Shown here: piece after piece, positions 56,864 through 64,000 of the stretch
How positions within the stretch are numbered: the stretch's first letter is position 1
Layout of the letters: the number at the start of each line of letters is the position of its first letter
Source of the DNA: Paraglaciecola algarum
Lineage (GTDB): Bacteria > Pseudomonadota > Gammaproteobacteria > Enterobacterales > Alteromonadaceae
Direction: 5' to 3'
DNA length: 64,000 nt
Assembly: GCF_021532655.1 (NCBI RefSeq)
Contig: NZ_JAKGAS010000007.1
Coordinates: 186,001 to 250,000 of the forward strand
Notes under the pieces: model-generated
Seen by the model: the letters and a program-made list of their open reading frames with translations, nothing else
Database searches by the model: none
What the model was told of the DNA's origin: nothing
Position numbers and translations under genes: made by a program

Positions 56864-58219
56864 CTAGTGGCCATCCATACCTAATTTCTTTTCAAGGTAA
56901 TGTATATTCGCTCCACCAGCAGCAAAGGCATCATCTGCCATAATACTTTTTTGCAAATCAATATTGGTTTTAATCCCACCTATTACTAGCTCATCTAAAG
57001 CATGACGCATTCTTGCGATCGCTACATCTCGGGTTTCACCGTAAGTGATAAGTTTACCAATCATAGAATCGTAATAAGGCGGCACAGAATAATCTGCGTA
57101 AATGTGCGAGTCCCATCTTACTCCCAAACCACCTGGAGCATGAAACTTAGTAATTTTACCAGGGCTGGGAATAAAGGTTTTTGAATCTTCTGCGTTAATA
57201 CGGCATTCAATGGCAAACCCTTTCACCACTATATCTTCTTGAGTAATGGCAAGTTTTTGACCTGAAGCAATACGTAACTGCTCTTTAATTAAGTCAACAC
57301 CTGTAATCATTTCAGACACTGGATGTTCTACTTGAATACGGGTATTCATTTCGATGAAATAGAACTCACCATTTTCGAACAAGAACTCAAATGTTCCAGC
57401 ACCACGATAACCGATTTCAACACATGCTTGGCAACATCTAGCACCAATTTTCGCACGCATTTCAGGGGTGATACCTGGCGCAGGCGCTTCTTCAACCACT
57501 TTCTGGTGACGTCTTTGCATTGAACAGTCACGCTCACCTAAATGAATAGCATTACCTTGGCCATCGGCTAAAATTTGGATTTCAACGTGACGTGGGTTTT
57601 CAAGGAATTTTTCCATGTAAACCACATCGTTGTTAAATGCAGCACCGGCTTCACTTTTAGTCATAGCAATTGAAGAAATTAACTCTTCTTCATTACGTAC
57701 CACGCGCATACCACGACCACCGCCACCACCGGCAGCTTTAACAATAATTGGATAACCAATACCACGGGCTAATTCTTTATTACGAGCGTCGTTATTTCCT
57801 AAGGGCCCATCAGATCCAGGCACACAAGGCACACCTGCAGCTTTCATCGATTTAATGGCAGACACTTTATCGCCCATTAGGTTAATGGTATCTGCAGTTG
57901 GTCCAATAAAGGTAAAACCACTTTTTTCTACCGCTTCAGCAAAATCTGCATTTTCAGCTAAAAAACCATATCCAGGGTGAATAGCTTCAGCGTCAGTGAC
58001 TTCTGCTGCAGCGATAATTCGAGGAATATTTAAATAACTTTCTGTAGCAGAAGCTTTACCAATACAAATAGTTTCGTCAGCTAGCAATACATGTTTCAAA
58101 GATTCATCAGCAGTTGAATGAACCGCAACCGTTTTGATACCTAACTCTTTACACGCACGCAAAATTCGTAGAGCAATTTCGCCGCGGTTTGCGATAAGGA
58201 CTTTTTTAAGCATAGTCAT
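56864..58219 (-). CDS. accC: acetyl-CoA carboxylase, biotin carboxylase subunit
   Basis: A 451-residue ATP-grasp enzyme that carboxylates the biotin of AccB as the first step of fatty-acid synthesis. It has the N-terminal [13 protein letters not shown], glycine-rich ATP loop [42 protein letters not shown] (catalytic Glu/Arg) and [10 protein letters not shown]. The length equals the family norm. It is 6 bp downstream of accB. Confidence 0.98.
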   Translation of the reverse strand: MTMLKKVLIANRGEIALRILRACKELGIKTVAVHSTADESLKHVLLADETICIGKASATESYLNIPRIIAAAEVTDAEAIHPGYGFLAENADFAEAVEKSGFTFIGPTADTINLMGDKVSAIKSMKAAGVPCVPGSDGPLGNNDARNKELARGIGYPIIVKAAGGGGGRGMRVVRNEEELISSIAMTKSEAGAAFNNDVVYMEKFLENPRHVEIQILADGQGNAIHLGERDCSMQRRHQKVVEEAPAPGITPEMRAKIGARCCQACVEIGYRGAGTFEFLFENGEFYFIEMNTRIQVEHPVSEMITGVDLIKEQLRIASGQKLAITQEDIVVKGFAIECRINAEDSKTFIPSPGKITKFHAPGGLGVRWDSHIYADYSVPPYYDSMIGKLITYGETRDVAIARMRHALDELVIGGIKTNIDLQKSIMADDAFAAGGANIHYLEKKLGMDGH

Positions 58220-58225
58220 AGACCT

Positions 58226-58675
58226 TTATTCAATCACAAACATAGGTTGATCGAACTCTACAGGCTCTTGATTATCGACAAGAATTTGTTTCACCACGCC
58301 GGCTTTGTCAGATTCAATTTGATTCATCATTTTCATTGCTTCGATAATACATAAAGTATCACCAACATTAACTTTTTGACCTACTTCGACAAAAGGCTTG
58401 GCTTCCGGTGAAGATGAACGATAAAACGTTCCAACCATAGGGGAAGGAATAACATGACCAGAGATGGCAGCAGGTGCAGCTTCCGCAACTGGCGCAGCTG
58501 GAGCAGGTGCAGCAGCGACAGGAGCTGCTGGAGCCGCATATTGCACAGGAGCTGCAGCTTGCGCTACACCACCACGGTGAATGCGTACTGATTCTTCACC
58601 TTCGGTAATTTCTAATTCAGATATGCCTGATTCTTCAACCAGCTCAATCAATTTTTTTATTTTACGTATATCCAT
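58226..58675 (-). CDS. accB: acetyl-CoA carboxylase biotin carboxyl carrier protein
   Basis: A 149-residue protein with an N-terminal region (about 1-35), an Ala/Pro-rich flexible linker (about 38-75) and a C-terminal biotinyl domain (about 76-149) with the biotinylated lysine in EAMKMMN. It carries carboxybiotin between AccC and the carboxyltransferase AccAD. It is between aroQ and accC, 83 bp downstream of aroQ. Confidence 0.97.
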   Translation of the reverse strand: MDIRKIKKLIELVEESGISELEITEGEESVRIHRGGVAQAAAPVQYAAPAAPVAAAPAPAAPVAEAAPAAISGHVIPSPMVGTFYRSSSPEAKPFVEVGQKVNVGDTLCIIEAMKMMNQIESDKAGVVKQILVDNQEPVEFDQPMFVIE

Positions 58676-58758
58676 TTTTCTCTCTCTAAAAGATTACTCA
58701 GCAACAATTTTGCTGATAATTACTTATTTAATACTTATTTAAAATTTTTTATGAAAAG

Positions 58759-59193
58759 TTATTTACTCAAAAAACTCTTAGCTGCCGTTATGGCAAATTC
58801 GTAACCTTGAGCGCCTAAACCACAAATAACACCATGTGCCACATCTGAAAGGTAAGAATGTTGTCGAAAGGACTCTCTGGCATGTACATTTGACAAATGC
58901 ACTTCAATAAAAGGGATGGAAACGCTTAACAAAGCATCTCTTAAGGCGACACTGGTGTGAGTGAATGCGCCTGGATTAATCACAATAAAATCAACTTTTT
59001 CAAATGCACTGTGAATATTGTCAATTAACACATGTTCAGCATTCGACTGTACAAAGTTAATATTTATGCCTAATGATTTTGCATACTTAGTTAAGTCAGC
59101 ATTAATTTGCTCTAGACTTAAATGACCGTATGTTTCTGGCTCTCTTTTACCCAACATATTTAAATTTGGGCCATTGATAACTAATACATTCAC
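58759..59193 (-). CDS. aroQ: type II 3-dehydroquinate dehydratase
   Basis: A 144-residue type II enzyme of the shikimate pathway. It has [17 protein letters not shown] (flexible lid, catalytic Tyr), the [17 protein letters not shown] stretch, [10 protein letters not shown] and the EVHLSN motif with HSYLSD. It forms the dodecameric cytoplasmic enzyme. It is the first gene of the aroQ-accB-accC unit seen in many gammaproteobacteria. Confidence 0.97.
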   Translation of the reverse strand: MNVLVINGPNLNMLGKREPETYGHLSLEQINADLTKYAKSLGININFVQSNAEHVLIDNIHSAFEKVDFIVINPGAFTHTSVALRDALLSVSIPFIEVHLSNVHARESFRQHSYLSDVAHGVICGLGAQGYEFAITAAKSFLSK

Positions 59194-59265
59194 AGGTTTG
59201 CCATTTCAATTAATTAATTTTAAATTGCTTTAAATGAATCCAACATTCGCTTTTAAAAATCATTA

Positions 59266-59288
59266 TTTTGTGTAATTAACACACAAAA
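59266..59288. promoter_or_regulatory. inverted repeat upstream of aroQ
   Basis: TTTTGTGT (59266-59273) and ACACAAAA (59281-59288) form an 8-bp dyad with 7-nt spacing, in the divergent region between aroQ and acpH. It may be an operator. The factor is unknown. Confidence 0.35.
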
Positions 59289-59301
59289 ATAAATACAATC
59301 A

Positions 59302-59336
59302 CACTATTATAGTGAGAAAGCAGAATTTAACAGCAA
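59302..59336 (-). promoter_or_regulatory. possible aroQ-accBC promoter with palindromic -10
   Basis: On the minus strand TATAAT is formed by 59306-59311, inside the palindrome CACTAT-T-ATAGTG (59302-59314). A weak -35 (TTGCTG, 59331-59336) lies 19 nt upstream. The symmetry also gives a TATTAT on the plus strand toward acpH, so a regulator or divergent promoters are both possible. Confidence 0.4.
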
Positions 59337-59415
59337 AATACTGGTCTTATCAGCGAAGATTACTGCAAAGTTTACAACTTTTGTAGTTTTAATTTCTATC
59401 AAAACGAGTTTTTAA

Positions 59416-60018
59416 ATGAATTACATTGCTCACCTCCATATTGCCGAACATACCAATACCAGCAAGTTAGGTAACTTTTTGGGAGACTTTGTTAAAGGAA
59501 GTGATTTAACTCATTTGCCTGAAGAAATAGAATTAGGTATCAGATTACACAGGAGTGTCGATAAATTTACTGACTCCCATGATCTTATCCGCAATTTAAA
59601 AACACAATTTCCAGCCAATATACGCAGAATGGCTGGTGTCATAATAGATATATATTTTGATCATTTATTAATGAAAAGTTGGCAGCACTATTCAGCACAA
59701 AGCTACCATAGTTTATTCTCGAGTTTTTATACTGAACTCAAAACCTTTTCATTACCTGATAATCACTATTACAGCCAACTATCTCAACGCCTACTCTCCC
59801 ACCAATGGCTGAAAGAGTATACATATGAACCTACTTGCTTTAGAGCCTTTGTCAGTATTGAAAAAAGGTTAAAAAGAAAAGTCATGTTTGCCACTCATGC
59901 AGAATTCTTTATAAAACAAAACCGCTTACTTTTTATTAATTGTTTTAAGCAATTTTACCCAGAGTTACTCAGGCATGGGTTACACTTTAAAAATAACAAA
60001 ACTTTAAGTCGGACGTAA
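59416..60018 (+). CDS. acpH: acyl carrier protein phosphodiesterase
   Basis: A 200-residue protein of the AcpH/DUF479 family that removes 4'-phosphopantetheine from acyl carrier protein. It has [39 protein letters not shown] with the metal-binding HD-like residues, and [12 protein letters not shown]. The length is close to E. coli AcpH (193). upp begins 2 bp after its stop. It is divergent from the aroQ-acc operon, which also concerns fatty acids. Confidence 0.9.
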   Translation: MNYIAHLHIAEHTNTSKLGNFLGDFVKGSDLTHLPEEIELGIRLHRSVDKFTDSHDLIRNLKTQFPANIRRMAGVIIDIYFDHLLMKSWQHYSAQSYHSLFSSFYTELKTFSLPDNHYYSQLSQRLLSHQWLKEYTYEPTCFRAFVSIEKRLKRKVMFATHAEFFIKQNRLLFINCFKQFYPELLRHGLHFKNNKTLSRT

Positions 60019-60020
60019 TT

Positions 60021-60650
60021 ATGACAGTTAAAGCCATTCAACATCCCTTAGTTCAACATAAATTAGGGCTTCTAAGGCAAAAAGACTTAAGCAGCAAAGA
60101 TTTTAGAGAACTTGCCAGCGAAGTGTCCAATTTATTGACCTACGAAGCGACACGGGATCTAGCCACTGAAACTGCAGAAATTAAAAGCTGGAATAGCAGT
60201 ATTATTAAAACAAATAAAATCAAAGGCAAAAAGATCACAATAGTGCCTATTTTACGTGCTGGATTGGGCATGTTAGATGGCGTATTAAAATTAATTCCCA
60301 ATGCCAAAATTAGTGTTGTGGGTTTATATCGAGATGAAGAAACCTTACAACCGGTAGCTTATTTCGACAAAGTAGTTAAGGACGTGTCAGATCGCACTGC
60401 ACTTATTGTTGACCCTATGTTGGCCACTGGCGGCACTCTTATAGCCACCATAGACCTGCTCAAACAAAAAGGCTGCACTAACATTATGGGACTGTTTTTA
60501 GTGGCAGCACCAGAAGGCATAAAAGCAGTTCAAGAAATTCACCCTGACGTAGACATATACACGGCGGCTATTGATGAATGCCTAAATGAAAAGGGTTATA
60601 TCTTACCGGGCCTAGGTGATGCGGGTGACAAAATTTTTGGCACCCGTTAA
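60021..60650 (+). CDS. upp: uracil phosphoribosyltransferase
   Basis: A 209-residue pyrimidine salvage enzyme that makes UMP from uracil and PRPP. It has the PRPP loop [16 protein letters not shown] (about 131-146), [12 protein letters not shown] and the C-terminal uracil-binding [16 protein letters not shown]. It starts 2 bp after acpH and is convergent with dsbD. Confidence 0.97.
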   Translation: MTVKAIQHPLVQHKLGLLRQKDLSSKDFRELASEVSNLLTYEATRDLATETAEIKSWNSSIIKTNKIKGKKITIVPILRAGLGMLDGVLKLIPNAKISVVGLYRDEETLQPVAYFDKVVKDVSDRTALIVDPMLATGGTLIATIDLLKQKGCTNIMGLFLVAAPEGIKAVQEIHPDVDIYTAAIDECLNEKGYILPGLGDAGDKIFGTR

Positions 60651-60667
60651 CAAAAGCGGGCGCTTAA

Positions 60668-62470
60668 TTATTGATTAAACAGACCATTTACATGCTGAGC
60701 AAAAGGCTCAGCGCGCATAAAACCTGTCACTCTAGATGAAGGGATTTCTTGGCCATTTAAATTGAAAAAAATAATGGTCGGCAAACCCAACACTGAGAAC
60801 TTCTCTTGAAAAGCAAAATTACTTTCGGTGTTATCGGTTAAATCTATTTGCATTAATACAGTATTATCTAAAGCCTTAACTACTTGGGGATCAGGAAAAG
60901 TGTATTTTTCAAATTCCTTACAAGCAACACACCAGTCAGCGTAAAGGTCAATCATCACTGTTTTACCTTCGGCGTTTGCTTTAGCTAAGCTTCGGTTAAA
61001 ATCCTCAAGGTTAGTCACCTGCACAAACTCAGTATGCGTAGAGCTAGCGTTTTGAGTTAAGTTATTTGATTGCATGGTAACTTGTGTACCAAACCCGACA
61101 CTTAACGTTTGATAGCCATAACCGGCCGAGCCAAACAAGCCTACAAAAATAATTAAACTACGTAGTCCTTTGAAGAACGATCTTGGGCTGTCTTGGTTCA
61201 TCACATAAAAATAACTAAAGGTAGCCAAACCTAATAAGCTCCAAGCGATATCTGTGGCTATGTGTGTGACTAGTCGTTCAACAAACATAATTGCCACTGC
61301 TAACATCATAAAACCAAAAGTGACTTTAACCACATTCATCCAATTACCCGCTTTGGGTAATAGCTTGCCACCCGTGATACCAAATAGAATTAGCGGGATA
61401 CCCATGCCTAGGCTCAAGACATATAGAGCAGAAAAACCTAAAACCAAGTCACCGCTTTGAGCAATAAACAATAATATTCCAGTTAAAGGCGCAGTAGTGC
61501 ATGGCGATGCCACTAAACCAGAAATAGCTCCCATTACTAATACGCCCAAATAACTGCCGCTAGTTTGTTTGTTACTAAGTGCATTTAACTTTTCTTGCCA
61601 AGATGAAGGAAGTTGCAGCTCCCATGCACCAAACATGACTACTGCTAACAATACAAAAAGAGTGATTAACACAATCAGAATTGCCGGATGTTGCAAACTA
61701 GCTTGAAACTGCACACCAGCCGAAGCGACCACTAAACCTAACAACGAATAAGTGAGCGCCATGCCTTGCACATAAATAAACGATAAGCTGAACGCACGGG
61801 AAGTACTGATTTGTTTACCTTGACCAATGACAATACCAGATAGAATCGGATACATAGGAAATACACAAGGCGTAAAAGCTAAACCAATACCTAAACCTAA
61901 AAATATCAGCAAAGTCCAAAATAAACTTTGTTCACTTGACAATAAACTCGCCAACTCAAATTGTTCGGATACGACGCCGACGCTAGATAAATTCGATTGT
62001 TCAGCACCCACACTGACTTGAATAGGTTCTAGAAAAACTTCTTTAATCATAGGCTGATAACACAGACCTGCATCGGCACAACCTTGATAACGCACTTTAA
62101 CCACTCCACCTTGTTCCGCAGATAGAATTTGATATTGAATATCTAATTGATGACGAAATACATCAGACAACCCAAAATATTCGTCTTCAATTTGTTCAGC
62201 GGCAGGAAAACTTGGCTCACCTATCTCAGCCTTTTTAGTCACTGCTTTAAACTGCTTTTTATACAGATAATAACCATCTGCAATTTTCCAACTTACAACC
62301 AGTTCATCACCTTGTTGTTTAAAATCAAACTGAAAAGCTTCATCAACTTTTAAAAACTCAGGTTCATCTGAGAATAGGTCGGCCAATGGATCATTGCTTT
62401 GAGCCAAAGTTTGGCTAGGTAGCATGCTGCATATAAACAACAAAACTAAAATACGGTGGATAATATTCAT
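60668..62470 (-). CDS. dsbD: thiol:disulfide interchange protein DsbD
   Basis: A 600-residue inner-membrane protein that passes electrons from cytoplasmic thioredoxin to periplasmic DsbC/DsbG and others. It has a signal peptide (about 1-23), the alpha domain with its Cys pair (GCADAGLCYQP), eight membrane helices with redox Cys in FTPCVFPM and ASPCTTAPL, and the C-terminal thioredoxin-like gamma domain (DWCVACKEFEKYTF). I use the ATG at 62470, which has an AGAAG ribosome site 8 bp before; a GTG 9 bp upstream is also in frame. Confidence 0.95.
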   Translation of the reverse strand: MNIIHRILVLLFICSMLPSQTLAQSNDPLADLFSDEPEFLKVDEAFQFDFKQQGDELVVSWKIADGYYLYKKQFKAVTKKAEIGEPSFPAAEQIEDEYFGLSDVFRHQLDIQYQILSAEQGGVVKVRYQGCADAGLCYQPMIKEVFLEPIQVSVGAEQSNLSSVGVVSEQFELASLLSSEQSLFWTLLIFLGLGIGLAFTPCVFPMYPILSGIVIGQGKQISTSRAFSLSFIYVQGMALTYSLLGLVVASAGVQFQASLQHPAILIVLITLFVLLAVVMFGAWELQLPSSWQEKLNALSNKQTSGSYLGVLVMGAISGLVASPCTTAPLTGILLFIAQSGDLVLGFSALYVLSLGMGIPLILFGITGGKLLPKAGNWMNVVKVTFGFMMLAVAIMFVERLVTHIATDIAWSLLGLATFSYFYVMNQDSPRSFFKGLRSLIIFVGLFGSAGYGYQTLSVGFGTQVTMQSNNLTQNASSTHTEFVQVTNLEDFNRSLAKANAEGKTVMIDLYADWCVACKEFEKYTFPDPQVVKALDNTVLMQIDLTDNTESNFAFQEKFSVLGLPTIIFFNLNGQEIPSSRVTGFMRAEPFAQHVNGLFNQ

Positions 62471-62744
62471 GTACAGCACTTCTTCTTTATAATGTTAGAG
62501 CTTTAGTAAAAATTATAAGCTCAATATACAAGCTCAAACTTAACAAAGCATTAAATCTTGTGTATAGACCTAAATTAATAGGTTTAACTTTCAACAAGTA
62601 TGTTTTGAAGTGTTTAATTAAAAAAACAACTAAGTGATTAAATTAGACAAGCCAAGCAACACTCTGTAACAATACAAAACTTGGTTTTAAGGGCTTAATA
62701 GCCCATATCATTTATATATTTTATTCAAGTGACTCGAGGTTAGA

Positions 62745-63254
62745 TTGGGAAAGTTATTTATTTTATTTGCTGTGTTACCCATTATTGAAATTGCTATTTT
62801 AATCAATGTAGGTGAACAAATTGGTGGTTGGTACACAGTAGCAATTGTGGTCCTAACTGCATTTTTTGGTGCCCGCTTAGTCAGACAAGAAGGCTTAAGC
62901 ACCTTAACCCAAGCTCAACAAAAAATGCAAAGCGGCCAAATGCCAGGACAAGAAATGGCCGAAGGACTATTATTGGTTATCGCCGGCGTTCTGTTAGTCA
63001 CACCTGGATTTGTCACTGATGGTGTAGGTTTTTTACTAAGTTTACCTATGACCCGTCCTTTAATTGCCAAAGGGTTAATGAAGCATATGTCAGTTAATAT
63101 GGTTAACACCTCATATCAAGCAGACTTTACTCACCAAACTAGTAATCAGTATGATTTCCAACAAAAGGAAGAACAAGAATCAGGTGAAATTATCGAAGGC
63201 GAATTTGTCGATAAAGATGAAAAGGTTAAGCCAGGCTTAAGAAAGCCAGATTAA
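62745..63254 (+). CDS. fxsA: FxsA family membrane protein
   Basis: A 169-residue inner-membrane protein with an N-terminal FxsA domain (about 1-115). It has GKLFILFAVLPIIEIAILINVG, GARLVRQEG and VIAGVLLVTPGFVTDGVGFLLSLP, followed by a hydrophilic tail. FxsA overproduction relieves phage T7 exclusion in F-plasmid cells of E. coli; its normal role is unknown. The start is TTG at 62745. It does not precede groESL here, unlike in some gammaproteobacteria. Confidence 0.9.
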   Translation: MGKLFILFAVLPIIEIAILINVGEQIGGWYTVAIVVLTAFFGARLVRQEGLSTLTQAQQKMQSGQMPGQEMAEGLLLVIAGVLLVTPGFVTDGVGFLLSLPMTRPLIAKGLMKHMSVNMVNTSYQADFTHQTSNQYDFQQKEEQESGEIIEGEFVDKDEKVKPGLRKPD

Positions 63255-63302
63255 ACTACTAAGTACCACAACCCCCATTATAAATTAGGTTAAACCAGCC
63301 TT

Positions 63303-63965
63303 ATGCGCATTTTGTTAGTAGAAGATGATGCCCAATTAGCTAAAGCCCTGCACCAATCACTGCGAGCAGAGGGGTTTATTGCTAACCAGGTTTGTACTGC
63401 CAAAGACGCACAACTAAGTGTACAAACCAAGCAGTGTGAGATGATCATTTTAGATCTAGGTTTACCAGATATGGATGGCTTAGTCTTACTAAAAAACATA
63501 CGAAAAACATCCCCTGCCATACCAGTCCTAATTTTAACTGCTAGAGACACAATTGATGACAGAATAAAAGGATTGGATCAAGGTGCTGACGACTATTTGT
63601 GTAAACCCTTTGACGTGAATGAACTTATTGCTAGGCTTCGAGTAATTGAAAGACGTTTAGGCACAGCTTCAACTTCAATCATAACCATTAAAAATGTATC
63701 TTTAGATGTAGCGGCCCATAAACTAACCGTAGACGAGCATGAAATAGATTTGTCTCGTAAAGAATTCATGTTAATTAGAATATTGGTCGAACAAGCTGGC
63801 AGAATTCAATCTAGAGAACAATTAGAGTCAAAACTTTATGAATGGGGTGAAGAAGTGGCAAGTAATGCAGTAGAAGTACATATTCATCACCTTCGTAAAA
63901 AGCTACCTAAAGACTTTATTAAAACCATTAGAGGTGTTGGCTATAGCGTTTCGAAGGGTGGCTAA
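63303..63965 (+). CDS. OmpR/QseB-type response regulator
   Basis: A 220-residue regulator. It has a receiver domain (about 1-118) with acidic pocket E7/D8/D9, phospho-acceptor D51 (ILDLGLPDMDG) and the conserved Lys in CKPFDV, then a winged-helix DNA-binding domain (about 128-218, VEVHIHHLRKKL and TIRGVGYSV). It most resembles the QseB/PmrA subfamily. The partner kinase begins a few bases later. Confidence 0.92.
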   Translation: MRILLVEDDAQLAKALHQSLRAEGFIANQVCTAKDAQLSVQTKQCEMIILDLGLPDMDGLVLLKNIRKTSPAIPVLILTARDTIDDRIKGLDQGADDYLCKPFDVNELIARLRVIERRLGTASTSIITIKNVSLDVAAHKLTVDEHEIDLSRKEFMLIRILVEQAGRIQSREQLESKLYEWGEEVASNAVEVHIHHLRKKLPKDFIKTIRGVGYSVSKGG

Positions 63966-63968
63966 TTT

Positions 63969-64000
63969 TTGTCTATTCGCCGTTATTTAAGCTTAATCTT
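63969..64000 (+). CDS. start of a sensor histidine kinase (partial)
   Basis: From a TTG at 63969 the frame reads MSIRRYLSLI and continues to the window edge. This basic-then-hydrophobic start is typical of QseC-like kinases that follow QseB-type regulators. Only 10 residues are visible, so the identity rests mainly on the neighbouring response regulator. Confidence 0.5.
   Translation, partial: MSIRRYLSLI

Overview
This 64 kb window is chromosomal DNA from an AT-rich (about 40% G+C by eye) marine-type gammaproteobacterium of the Alteromonadales. The gene content and neighbourhoods (priA-ftsN-hslVU, ubiE-ubiJ-ubiB / tatABCD / hemB, gppA-rhlB // trxA-rho, aroQ-accB-accC, gor near prlC) fit Glaciecola/Paraglaciecola-like Alteromonadaceae. 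The genus is an inference from gene order and protein style, not a database result. I found no rRNA operon, CRISPR array, intact insertion sequence or full prophage.

Layout: 0-6.4 kb, a secreted hypothetical protein, rpmE, priA, ftsN-like and hslV-hslU behind a near-consensus sigma-32 promoter. 6.5-14.5 kb, a tightly overlapping Mrp-type Na+/H+ antiporter operon led by a small Rap1a/Tai-like secreted protein. In it the MrpA function is split: three separate antiporter-core subunits plus a DUF4040/MbhE/MnhB fusion. 15-17.6 kb, an orphan SH3-muramidase plus holin pair and a convergent solute-binding protein. 18-26.7 kb, housekeeping genes: ybiT, a nitroreductase, a Ca/Na antiporter, psiE-like, gor, prlC and a diverged Tag-like glycosylase. 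26.7-31 kb, a compact operon of a cupredoxin-like protein, a membrane GGDEF/EAL protein, a DUF3034 protein and a lipoprotein truncated haemoglobin. 31.7-36 kb, a 1123-residue propeller/HEAT/cytochrome c protein with a lipoprotein sugar-phosphate-isomerase-like partner. 36.2-45.2 kb, ubiquinone biosynthesis, Tat export, tatD, a 7TM diguanylate cyclase and hemB. 45.2-51.9 kb, gppA-rhlB diverging from trxA-rho, then purEK. 52-52.6 kb, tRNA-Thr followed by a degenerate tRNA fragment and a cluster of small hairpins. 52.6-64 kb, an M28 peptidase, prmA, a soluble PAS-PAS chemoreceptor abutting a MITE-like element with 20-bp inverted ends, accC-accB-aroQ, acpH-upp, dsbD, fxsA, and an OmpR-type response regulator whose sensor kinase runs off the window.

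Most of the window is core genome. The places most worth a second look are the copper-protein/c-di-GMP/haemoglobin operon, the cytochrome-HEAT plus isomerase pair, the orphan lysis cassette, the unusual Mrp operon, the MITE, and the tRNA-Thr 3' region.
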